Translations under genes and position numbers: made by a program | The notes under the pieces: model-generated | What the model saw: the letters and a program-made list of their open reading frames with translations, nothing else | The model's database searches: none | What the model was told of the DNA's origin: nothing | NCBI RefSeq assembly: GCF_014898055.3 | Contig: NW_023601104.1 | Coordinates: 44,134,199-44,198,198, forward strand | Length of the DNA stretch: 64,000 bases | Source of the DNA: Talpa occidentalis | Lineage: Eukaryota; Chordata; Mammalia; Eulipotyphla; Talpidae | Direction of reading: 5' to 3' | Shown: piece by piece, positions 45,220 through 56,600 of the stretch | Numbering within the stretch: position 1 is the first letter of the stretch | Layout: each line of letters opens with the position of its first letter

Positions 45220-47880
45220 AAGAAATTCTTCTTATACATTTCATTCCTTATGATAGATCCCATCCCAACAAAACTTAAGGTAAGTATCTGTGAGGTCTAC
45301 TTCCTGTCTGAGATGCATCACCCAAACAACCTCTGGTGAGAAGAGGGAGTTCTCAACTGACTGAAATACAGTGACAACCTAACATTTCCAAACAATCAAT
45401 GAGGTAAATTATTCACAATAAGATATGCATTTCCTTTCTGCATTTACAGAATGGGAAGAAAACCAGACAGTTTTTACAGCATGTAGTTATTTCCTTATAT
45501 TTGTAGAAAGATATTTCTATATAATTAAATTCATAATTCAAAGAATTAAGGAGATGAAGAAAAAGAAAAAAGACATGTAGGCAATCTAGTAAGGTTTAAT
45601 AGTAACTTACATTCTAAATAAGATTGAGGAGATTTAGGGATTAAGGTGTTTATGGAAAAAATTACTCCATTTACAAAGGACCAGTAAGGGCCAGTAAGTG
45701 AAGTGAGAGATATATATTTCCTTATTTAAAATGTAAACTTTGGTTTGAAATGAAATAACGGTGAAAGGAATTTGAAGTTATGACTTTTATGTGTGATTCC
45801 TCAGCAAACAAGTTGTACACATACACGTTATATATATAGGATTCTCTACATATGATCTGCACCAAAACTCAGATTCTGGATCCTGCACTGTGTACTGTGT
45901 ACTCAAGACAAGGCAGTATGATTGAAGAGATAATGAACTGTAAAACCAAGAAGTAGAATCTCTCTTGGGAAGCAAAAATGCATCAAGAGACCTCTTACTT
46001 TCATGCATTAGCAAAGTAAAGCCTATAAGTGGTCTTGGCAGGAGTTTACATAAGCTAATGAATAAGGAAAATGAAAGCTTATACTTCATTAGGCTGACAA
46101 GAAATCAATCACAGTTGATAAACCAGAAGTTAGGTTTAAATGCCAGGGAGTTCCCTAAGAGTGCCCGAATCTGATCCACCTTTGTGCATAGGCCAGACAG
46201 GTACTTGTAGTTACCACTCACGTGCCAGGCCTTGCAGTTCATTGAAAAGCACATTCAGAGGCAGCCTAGCTGCTCTTTTGAAAATCTTAGTGAGCATGTC
46301 TTGGCTATTCTTTGAATTGTTTGTAGCAGCAGCTTAATTGCATCCTGGCTTCTTGGACTCTATTACTATCAGTTACAAGAAATTGTTATCTTCCCAAACA
46401 CAATGTAAACAGAAATATAATAGAAGGCAAGTTATAGAAGGCAAGAACATCATGTAACGTTGGATTGATGTTTTGCCTTCCTGGCTTCCTTACAACTAGC
46501 ACAGATTAAATATTTTAATTTGGCCTTACTTACTTATTTTTAGAAATATCCCTCGAAGCTAGTTAAGATTGTATATATTATCTCTCATTTTAAGATAAAT
46601 CAAGAGTTAGGTGACTTCTTCCTAAAATACATAAGAAAGTGCAGTCCTTCTCAGTTCTATGACCCAAGTTACATACTGAAATTGGAAATCAATTTTGGAC
46701 AAAGTAGTATGATAGAAAGGACCACTAGACTATATACCAACCTGTATTCTGAAGGGAAATCTGTACTTTCTTCTACTTCCAGAACAATCCATGTCTCTCT
46801 GGGCAAATTACATCATCTCAAACTGTTAGCAGTTTCAACTGCAAAGTCTTTCATTCCTTCAATATTTGTTCTTCTAACAATGTGCTTTAAACTTTTAAAA
46901 AAACATTTTCTAACTTTAAAATTCTATATATCTATATTATTACACAATTTTTCTAATTAAAAATTCTTTAATAAAAGAATGGCAATTTAGGGGCGAGGAA
47001 ACCCTGATAGGACACTGTCCTATCAATACTAGAACAGTGAGCTCTAAATTCTTCCTTAGTGTCTGCTAGGAATCTTAAGATTATATAACTAGAACCTTAA
47101 GAACGCTGACTTCTGCAGGAAACCACAGCTACACCTGGTTTCAGGATTATTTGAGTGTTAAATTGAGGATTTGTTGTGAATATAGACATACTATTGTAAT
47201 GTATATAATGCAGCAAGAAATGTTAACTGTAGAATATCCTCACATGTATAACTTAGCCCAAGATCATAAAATGCATACGAACTCTTGTCCCTTTTAGGAT
47301 GTATGTCTTCTCTTTTCCTTCCTAGGTACAGCCTCATACTTTTCAGTAAGCTATTCATCAAATATTAATGGAATACTTATTATGTGCAATACTCAAAGAA
47401 ATGGATGCTGTCTTTAAGAGAAAGATTGCTATATTGTATGTCCTTCAGATTTTCTTGCTCTGAAGACTGATGCTTGAAAACAATCCTTTAGAAGAAAACT
47501 TGTTTGGAAGTGACTTCTTACAGATATCTTAATTTCTTAATTCTGTGTTAAATTCAACATAAAGAGACTTTGAAAAATTATCAGGGCGCCAGAAGATCTG
47601 CTTGGGAATAAAATTTAGAGAGGCACTACACCATTTTGCTGCCGTGGAAAGTCTGTCCCGTGATAACTTGGAAGAAAATATGACTGCTCTACATTCTTAA
47701 AGTATTCCAAGTCATTTATGATAAAATATTTCATAGTATTACATATTTCTGACAGCCAATGAGTTCCCTCAACCAGGAAACTTCTTTTTTAAATTTAAGA
47801 CTCTTTTAACTTCTTCCATTCTAGTAGAAATATTGACTAGAATGTAATTGCTTCGTAACTCTAAAGTTACAACGGTCTTC
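45220..47880. other. Unassigned AT-rich sequence
   Basis: No gene and no confident repeat across ~2.6 kb. Small A/T-rich runs near 46895-46975. Confidence 0.35.
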
Positions 47881-47897
47881 TAAAGTTAGAGGTGGTT

Positions 47898-48185
47898 GGG
47901 CCTCCCTGGTGGCGCATCGGTTGAGTGCTGGGTTGCAAAGCTGCCCGCAGCCTCTGCAGCACCGGTTCGATGCCCCGCTGCTCCCCGGTCACCCGGAGGA
48001 AGGTCCCACATGGCGTGCAGACCTCTCCTGCCGCCCGCTGCTCCCCTCAGTAGTGCACTTCAGTCCTTCTGCCTGCTCTGCTCCCCGCTCTGGCTCTGGT
48101 GAATTCTCTCACCCTCCCGCGCTTCTGACTGTACCCAGTGCTTGTATAAATAAATACAAATAAATCTTTAAATAAATAAATAAAT
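47898..48185 (+). mobile_element. tRNA-derived SINE, youngest tier, perfect 16-bp TSD
   Basis: Head 'gggcctccctggtggcgcat', then 'accggttcgat' (B box) and the extra segment 'ccgctgctccccggtcaccc'. The body variant is 'gtgcacttcagtccttctgc'. The tail is an expanded (AAAT)n. A perfect target-site duplication, aaagttagaggtggtt, lies at 47882-47897 and 48186-48201. Confidence 0.95.
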
Positions 48186-48369
48186 AAAGTTAGAGGTGGT
48201 TACCAACTTAATGTCAGCTCTTTTTTAAGCTAAATCTCTTGACCTATCCCAGGTAAGACTTCAGTTCTGAATTAATGGCTAGTTTAGATGAAAACCTCTT
48301 TGGAAGTTCCCTATGTCACATTTTAATGCTGAAGAATCTTTGAAAAAATACATCGCCTATAGGCTACAT

Positions 48370-48393
48370 AAACAAACAAACAAACAAACAAAT
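48370..48393. repeat. (AAAC)n microsatellite
   Basis: About six AAAC units, 3' of the SINE. Confidence 0.9.
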
Positions 48394-48648
48394 AAAAGTG
48401 GGTGAGGAGAGTAGGGCAAAAAGGAAGGGCAGTTCCTTCACAAGATATTCCAGAGCTAAGTGTTAGAAGAGAGACCAGGTGTACCACTGAAAATGGCTGG
48501 ACCTAAAGTAGCTCAGGAAGGCCAGTGGGACTGAGGTCCTGGAAATTTGGCCGGGAGGCCCTGGACACTTCATCCTACAAGCAATTTCCTCAGGCATGTC
48601 ATAATGGCTCTCACAATAGAAGCACAATGGGGTGGAATATATTTTTAT

Positions 48649-48941
48649 TTATTTATTTATTTATTTATTTCTTAAGATTTATTTATTTATTTATACAAGC
48701 ACTGGGTACAGTCAGAAGCGTGGGAGGGTGAGAGAATTCACCAGAGCCAGAGCGGGGAGCAGAACAGGCAGAAGGACCGAAGTACACTGCTGAGGGGAGC
48801 AGCGGGCGGCAGGAGAGGTCTGCGCGCCATGTGGGACCCTCCTCAGGTGGCCGGGGAGCAGCCGGGGATCGAACCGGCACTGCAGAGGCCGCGGGCAGCT
48901 TCGCAACCCAGCTCTCAACAGCTGTGCCACCAGGGAGGCCC
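48649..48941 (-). mobile_element. tRNA-derived SINE, youngest tier, with expanded ATTT tail
   Basis: Reverse-complement copy with a (ATTT)n tail, the young extra segment 'ggccggggagcagccgggg', B box 'gatcgaaccgg' on the minus strand, and head 'gccaccagggaggccc'. A perfect target-site duplication, ggaatatatttttat, lies at 48634-48648 and 48942-48956. Overlapping frames of 65-99 codons are repeat frames. Confidence 0.95.
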
Positions 48942-48959
48942 GGAATATATTTTTATATA

Positions 48960-49640
48960 AGGTTTTCTCATCAACTGATCCAAAGGTAACCGGAATACAG
49001 TAAAATGGCACATTTTACTACTTTCTTTTACTGCCAAATATATTCACTGTAACTTGAACCAAATGGAGGATGGAAGCAGTACCTTAATTTAGCATGTGTC
49101 TATCAAAACAGCAGACATCATTTTTAAAACCCAGAACTTACAGTTTTTATACTTGGGGATGTTCGTGTAAAGCTGACAGATCTTCATATCAGTTCTTTCA
49201 AGATTTCCTTGTTCAAATCTTTATATTATTGAAAAATACCATGTCCACAAACTGTTGTCTCCACAGTGAAGTGAAAGGCAGAATTTTTCCCTCAGTTCTT
49301 TAATGTGACTGTTTTATATCCTCAGACCTTCACATGGGTGACTGCAGAAGTTGTCCACACTCACTGAAAGTGATTCAAAGCTCATTCTTGGCACTTACTA
49401 GTTAGTGTAATCTATTATTCTAGTTTACAGGGCAAATCCTGGGTTGGTGTTTTGTACCACTGTTCGTTATTTCCAATGTGCCTTTTGACTTGTGATAGTG
49501 CCCAGGTTTGAAGAAGATATTATATAGTCAAGCTATTGCGATTATTTACTTTTTGATTCTTGCTCTTGATTTAAATTTTTCTTTAGAGTCTACCAATTCA
49601 CATGTCTGCCTTCATTAGGGTCAATAGAATAAATTAATTC
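48960..49640. other. Unassigned non-coding sequence
   Basis: No gene or repeat recognised between two SINEs. Confidence 0.35.
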
Positions 49641-49656
49641 ACAAAAGATGAGAATG

Positions 49657-49923
49657 GGCCTCCCCTGGTGGTGCAGCGGTTGAGCGCTGGGCTGCGAAGC
49701 TGCCTGCAGCCTCTGCAGCGCCAGTTCGATCCCTGGCCACCGGGCGAGGGGTCCCACATGGCGCGCAGACCTCTCCTGCCGCCTGCTGCTCCCCTCAGCA
49801 GTGTATTTCGTCAGTCTGCCTGTTCTGTTCTCTGCTCTGTCTCTGGTGAATTCTCTCACCCTCCCACGCTTGTGACTGTACCCAGTGCTTGTATAAATAA
49901 GAAAAAAAAAATTAAAAAAAAAA
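49657..49923 (+). mobile_element. tRNA-derived SINE, intermediate tier
   Basis: Head 'gggcctcccctggtggtgca', 'agttcgatccctggccaccg' without the long young insert, 'cagtgtatttcgtcagtctg' and an A-rich tail. The target-site duplication aaaagatgagaatg lies at 49643-49656 and 49924-49937. The 132-codon minus frame and 91-codon plus frame across it are repeat frames. Confidence 0.95.
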
Positions 49924-50599
49924 AAAAGATGAGAATGACTTAATATCCCTTTTAAAATAAACTTTGATTTTTTAACAAAGAATTTCATTTTTTTAACTTA
50001 TTCAAGAGAGTGTTATGTGGTGGGTTTTGGCAGAAAGTGAAGGAGAAAAGATATTTTGGTTCAGTGGGCTGTTGACTATTTAATTCATGCCTAACAGCCT
50101 CTGCCTACTCTATAGAGTTATAAAATAAGTTCTTACTCTGGGTTCCTGCTAGCCCTGAGCTGATGTTTAATTTTTCAGTGACTGATGTTTCAAGATATTG
50201 TTGACTTTTCAAAGTAAGATACTTCTTTCTAAGCATAGATAATTCTGATTTTCTTCAATGTGTAAAAGTCATTCCCACTTACCATTCTCTTAGCTTTGGA
50301 AAATGTAATTATTCTTCTTAATGTGTACCTGGATTTCCTGAAGATTAAAGATAGCACAGCTCAGTTTATACCATTGTAAGACTGGTTATGAAGTTATCTT
50401 AATGTAGAAATTTATATATATTAATGTTCATGAACTGTTTTATTTTTCAATTCTGATCATTGAAAATGGGACCACTAAGTGTTTTTCTTTTCAGATACTT
50501 TTTAAGTCATTTCTTTTATGGGTTACAATATGCTTTAAGGTTTCTTTTTATAGAAGCTTTATAGGAAAATTTCCCAATGAGACTTATGGACCTGGTATG

Positions 50600-50700
50600 G
50601 ATTACTGGGAAGCAAAGTTGACTGAGGATTAAGAAGTCTGATTTCCAGTCACAACTCTGCCAGGTGGTTGCCATGTGACCACTAACTGATCTGAAAGAAA
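50600..50700 (+). repeat. MIR-like fragment
   Basis: 'gtctgatttccagtcacaac', 'tctgccaggtggttgccatg', 'tgaccactaactgatctga' resemble the MIR head and core. Followed by a 13-base A run. Confidence 0.45.
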
Positions 50701-51099
50701 AAAAAAAAAAAGGTATTTTACCTGGTTACTTTCCCTCCTCCCAGTGGTACCTCATTTATGTCTTCCTCTGCAGTTTCTAGTTATCCTATAGGAAACTTTT
50801 ATTATGTAAGTAGCATATTGGTCTTTTATGTTTCCTCAAAAGTAGGGCAAGAACTGTTTCTTTTTCATCTTAATAAACCCAAGACTAATCCCAATTCCAG
50901 GCATACTGCAGGCATGTAATTTTTATTGAATTAAAGAATTAGATCACAGGCAGAATACTCAGTTTGCTATGCATTTATGTCTTCTACAACTGGGGAAGAA
51001 CTAATGATCTCTGGTACTTCTTAACTCGAGGCAAATTGAGTGACTCTGTAAAGGGGGTCTGGCCTTCTTTTTACGGTCTTCCTTGACTTTGCTGTCAGA

Positions 51100-51280
51100 A
51101 GTCACCCTTCTCACTTCTGTTCCACATCTCTCTCTATTCCTGTTCCTTATTTTTTGACTTCTCCACAGGAATCTTAGCTCTACCAAGCAGGTAGCTTACC
51201 TGTGTTGTTCTATCTAGAATCTTTTGTGTCTTCTAGACATATAGAAGGTGCTTAATAAATACTTGCATGAATAATGCATT
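51100..51280 (+). repeat. L2-type 3'-end fragment
   Basis: Ends with 'agaaggtgcttaataaatac' followed by 'ttgcatgaata', the characteristic L2 terminus (aggtgctcaataaatgtttgttgaatga). Left edge uncertain. Confidence 0.5.
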
Positions 51281-51984
51281 TCCATATGTGGCACTGGAGA
51301 GACTATATAACTCCATGAATCCCTCATATTTAAATGTAAAAAATTGCTATGAAAATGAAAGATACATTTCAAATGAGGCTTATTTGCTTATTACAAGAGA
51401 CACATGATAAATGAAAAGTGAGTCTGTCCTTTTTATGTGGATGGATTGTAAAAGTATCAGTCTTTTAATATGTAATTTCACATTTTCTTAAAATTTCTCA
51501 GATTCTTTCAGAAGGGACTTAGGAACATTTCTTGAATTCTTAAATCTTTTTTTCAAGTTGGAATATAGTATTTCCTATGGAAAAATATGCCTATTTTGCA
51601 GGACTAAATGTATGTTTATTTTTATTCAGGATGAGAATTTCAATTTGATACTTAATAGTGACATGAAGGTAGCTTAGGGAATAACACTCAGGTAGAAGTG
51701 ATTTCATGTTTCCTTAAGCTTGTTTTGTGAATCTCAATGTGTATGCCCATATAAGTTGAAGCATCATTGTGTAGTCTGCTACTAAACAGATTTTTAGTGT
51801 TATGTAATCTGCACTTAAATAGAGCTCTTAAGCACTGGATCTTTTGTTCTGTGCTATAATGTTGTTAGTGTCAAACTTACCATCATAGGTGCGCGTTGAT
51901 TTGATGCTGCCATCAAGAGGTTTTTGACCCAGTCATTTCTCATGTTTATTTTCACACCTGATCAATGAGGACGTTGTTGAGAAA

Positions 51985-52106
51985 TATGTGAATATGAATA
52001 TCACAATTATATACACAAGTATTATAAGAGAACTGATCACCTTCATACTTATCTAAGAACAGAACCAACATATCTGTTTGTGCATAATGTGAACTGTGAA
52101 CAATGT
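51985..52106 (+). repeat. Local dispersed repeat, copy A
   Basis: About 110 bases sharing ordered blocks 'tatgaatatc', 'tatatacaca', 'gaacagaaccaa', 'tctgtttgtgcataatgt' and 'gtgaacaatgtc' with 53505-53610, at an estimated 80-85% identity with indels. Not a family I recognise. Confidence 0.65.
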
Positions 52107-53008
52107 CTAGAGGAGGCAGGAGTTTTGTATTTTGCAGTATTAATTAATTTTATAGAGTCATTTAAAAGGCTATTAACATTAAGCAGCCTCCTCCCCTGAA
52201 AATAATGAGCTATTAGGAAGCTTTTAAGTATGGATTTGATTAGGAGTCAGTTGCTTGAATTCAAGTACAGAACTGTATCCTACCATGTTTCACCGTATCA
52301 TTGAGCAAAAGTACACATTTGAGACCAATGTTGTGGGGGCACAGGACAGAGTCATGTCTTAACCAGATATATACCCTGGCGTCAGTTGCAGTGCCCCCAA
52401 ATGTTTTTGTTTAATGGAAAAAGATAAAAATCTTAAATAAATATTTAATTAGGGATTCTGCAATGGGCCCACAAACCCCAAATTTCCCACCGTGTAGGTT
52501 ATCATTTGCTTTGTTGAGCTCTGTGAAACACATAATACCAAATGGCTACTTAAATTTTTATTATGTCAATAGTGGATATTAACTTACTGCATTGAAGTTT
52601 CTAGAATGAATACTATTTTAGAACATAGAGAGTATAATCCAAGCATACTTTAACTTACCTTCTCATATCCTGGGTCACTTTTGAGAGTTGACGATCTGGG
52701 TCGGTACCAAAGGTAAACATTTTAACACATAATACATTTAAATATTATTAATGCCATTGTGACGGAATCATGTGGCATATTCCTCATTCACATGAAAATT
52801 TAACTGATCCTCATTGATATGGCTTTAACCATTGGGTATTCCGCATATATGTTGTCAGAACTTTAGTTATAATGTAAAGATTCCTATTTAAAATTACAAT
52901 CTTATTTTGCCTTTTAGATAAGCACAAGGGAAATTGTTCTTGAGGGGTACCATGTACTATAGTGTGAGGGTATATGTAGGAATCAATAGCTTTTAAAGTG
53001 ATATTCAC

Positions 53009-53050
53009 ATTATGCATATATGCAATGTAATTATGCATATATACAATGTA
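53009..53050 (+). repeat. Tandem 21-mer duplication
   Basis: Two adjacent 21-base units (53009-53029 and 53030-53050), attatgcatatatgcaatg... type, differing at one position. Each contains ATGCATAT. Confidence 0.9.
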
Positions 53051-53504
53051 ATGCTTTTTTCATTCAGTTAATTAAAGTAAAATTATGGTATTTTATAAGA
53101 GATGAAAGTGGTGAAAGCAGTTTTTCCTTAGTTTATATTATTATCTTTTTTGGTTATGTTGAATGCTAGGATGCAAAAATTCCAAATATTTAGAATGTGA
53201 AATAATTTATCAATTTAGAAATAAAATTTGTGAATAGGTCAGCAGAAATATTCTTTATTCTAAATTTTGGAACGCTAAAAATAAAACAAGTTTATCTTGA
53301 TGAATTCTCTTGAATTTCATCAACACACAGTCCATTCAAGGCTTACATGTTGGGGGAAGGGCAGACTATATGGGATTGATTGTATTTAGTTTTATACACT
53401 TTATTTCACATACTAAGAGGCTAATCTGCAAAAATATTTCTTGTCTATTAATTTTGCTCCCCTGGTGTTTTAAGTACAGTCGTAAAAGCCAAGGAATGTT
53501 ATGT

Positions 53505-53610
53505 GACTATGAATATCTCAAGTATATACACACGTATAAGAGAGATGATCATCTTATTTATCTAGGAACAGAACCAATCTGTGCATAATGTCGAATGTGA
53601 ACAATGTCAC
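53505..53610 (+). repeat. Local dispersed repeat, copy B
   Basis: Partner of 51985-52106, same orientation, 1.5 kb downstream. It is followed directly by a small tandem 'ttcactcttttcta' duplication near 53605-53634. Confidence 0.65.
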
Positions 53611-53639
53611 TCTTTTCTAATTTCACTCTTTTCTAGTTC

Positions 53640-56600
53640 AAAGTTTTCTGTACAGACTTCTCTAAAAGCAGTGTAAAGTTGAGAATAAAACTAAATATAT
53701 GGGCCAGATGTTGAAAGTGTAATATTTTTGTTTGATCCTTAAAAATATCTGTAATGGAAGATACATATTTTAGAATTTCAAATTGTTGAATTTAAGTGAA
53801 TTTGGCTATATTGAAGGGGTGTTATAAGAAATAGAATAACTGCTTGAAAGAGTTTTGAATTAGGTATAATAAAATGCAAATCGAAGGTGATACTGTTTTC
53901 TTCATCTGTTATATGTATCCGCATGACCACCTTCAGTGGTAAAAACAGCATACAGCTGCTGTTTTTTCAGTGCGATAGTTAATATTTTACATGTAATGGC
54001 CCCTAGTGAATGTTCATGTCATTTTCAGAAAATTTAGAGAAAACTAAACAGCAAGAAAAAGTTAGATAATTTTCTCACATACATTTCTATGTTACACTTT
54101 TAAATAGTATAACAAGGTGTTTTGTTACGTTGCATAATAACCAACTTGACATATAACTTTATTTGGCAAATAAAAATAAAACATTGCCATAATTAGATCA
54201 GTAAACATACATCTTTGGATTGAAATATTAACTTTCTAAGTCTTAGAAGTAAAGAGTATATTTCTCATGAACCAAGGAAAATATCTCTAAACTTTACATT
54301 GAGAATTTCCATTTTAAACACCCAAAGACTGAGACGGATAAGAGTTCTGAATCACAAATAAAGTAATTCCTTTGAAAACATCAAAATCACCTCCCCTTTT
54401 TAAAATCATGGTTGACATTTCAGTAGGGCTGAAAAGTGTGTTTTCTCTTCAGAGTTAGTTCTTTAAAATATTTGTTAAGATAATAGTATATCCCTTGGTA
54501 AAATCTACACTATTGACCAATTCTGATAAACATATGTACTACTATTAATTCTTAATCTTCTTTTTAGAGTCACTTTTAAATTAATAGTAACTGCACTTAT
54601 TAGGCCTGTTAAGAAGTGCATATTCCATTATATAATTCACTTTTGAAACATCATTATGCTTGAGAACTATCACTGTTGGCAACAGTAACAAAAAGCGGTC
54701 ACTATATTCAATTTATCCCATTAAAACATAATTTTAAAATGTTGATTTTTAAATACTAGATTGCAGACTATTCATTTTCTTACCCTATCTTCTTAGTGAA
54801 TATAATCACCTACCAAAAATGATCAAGATAATTACATTGCTTATTATCACAGAAATAATAATAAGTCCAAATAAATGAAGCTTCATAATTTGAGAATGAT
54901 TCATTTCCTTTTTTCCTCTAATAACTGGATCTTCAAAGGCTTCTTTAAATTAAGAGGCCCTTGCTTACTATTTGAAAAAAAGTACATTTTGAACATTAAT
55001 CACAATATTCAACTTAGTATTTTCAAGACGATAGAAAGCAAAAATCATTTGAGATTACCACTATTGCAAATATTTCAATTTAATGAGTGAAAAACTACTT
55101 CATTATTAAAATCTTGCTGTTTTCAAATACTGAGTTATTATCAATGCCTTAGCTTATATTTGGATATGAATCTTGTCCTTTCCTCACATTCCTAGCATTT
55201 GCCTGCTTTCCATCACAGTTGGCCTTAGAAAACGTTTTAATGGCAACAAACATACCTTTATCTCAGAGAATTAGACTCTGATATGATATATTCTTTGGGT
55301 TTCATTTTGTTAACTTTTACATCGTGCTTCAATACATTCTTTATAGTGAATACCTCTTGCCCAGAGTAGAGAAGTAATTTCTTCAGTTTCCATTATGCAT
55401 GTGTTTTAAAAATATCTTCAGACCATGTAAATTTTGTAAACTGATTTCTATGAAACCGGTAATATCTTATGTCCATAATAATTTAAGCACATTTAATAGA
55501 AAAAAGCACTGAACCATGTTTTAAATCTTTGCCTGATGTAATTTGATGATTGCTTCATAGCCAAGCTGAGCTTAAGAGCCAATTTCAGCAAATTAGGCAG
55601 GAGAGTGAATGCTTTTAAAAATATATTCAAATTCAGTTTTAAATATCCCACAACCAGAAGCTATCACTACAGTGATATTGTGAAGATTCACAGACCTAAT
55701 TATAATTAATTGATGCTCCAATTTTTCCTGTGGCATTGTCCAAATTACCTTTTTTTTTTTTTTTGTATTTATCTTGGTGAAGAAACCCCAACCATAACCT
55801 TTAAATTCTAGTATGGGATCTTTAACTCCCTGATAGCTACATTTTGAATACTTTACTAATACAATGTGATGTGCGGCTCAATTCTCACCATGAATAAACA
55901 GTGCTGTCTGCCTTGCTCTTCTTCCCAGTATTGACATAGGAAAATCACTATCATGACTTAAGGGAAGAACATTCCCTTTGATACTGGTTCTGCCATTTTT
56001 AAGGCACTGTTTTGAAGAAAACAAAATTGATGCAGTGTCAAGCAGTTTGAAAACTTTAGGGTAGAGTTATGATCTTATTATAAGCCTGAGGAGGTCTGTT
56101 TGCTTATCTAAACCATAAACTTGCTGTGAGCAGTAAATACAGTTGATGAAATGGGTCACGACTAAAATTATTCCACAAAAATATACTCAAAACTGCTAAC
56201 AATTCCCTTACTGGGAATTTTTGGGTAAACTTGTTTGATCATTTGCAATCTTTTAATAACCTGAATATTTATTTGCTATTGTATAATTTGTTCACTAATA
56301 GACACATCTCAGAAGTTTTTAGTTCTTTCTTAAAATAGGTATTTATCTTTAAAAATTTTCAAATCAAATTGCCCTTTACTCTTAATAAAGTATGCACACT
56401 AGACCTTTTAAATATAAAAAGTTTGTGGGTTTTTTATTATATAGTAACTTTACTAAAGATGAAATAAGTAGTAAGTTAAAAAGTAACTTAGAGAAATTAT
56501 TTGAAATACAAAACAGCTCTAAACACAAAAATCTGCTGAGATATTTTGTTGGATTTTATACTTTACATAGCATAGTTTTGAATGAATTTCTAGTTTTTTC

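Noticed and set aside
44893..45339. 148-codon plus-strand frame
   Set aside because: It is mostly the reverse of a SINE; the same translation pattern appears at the other SINE copies.
48360..48395. CRISPR-like regular repeat
   Set aside because: It is a simple AAAC microsatellite with no spacers; the window is mammalian.
6672..49923. True tRNA genes at the SINE heads
   Set aside because: A and B boxes are present but the heads do not form a full cloverleaf with intact acceptor stem, and each is followed by the same SINE body.
49590..49988. 132-codon minus-strand frame
   Set aside because: SINE-derived frame, same peptide pattern as at 44893-45339.
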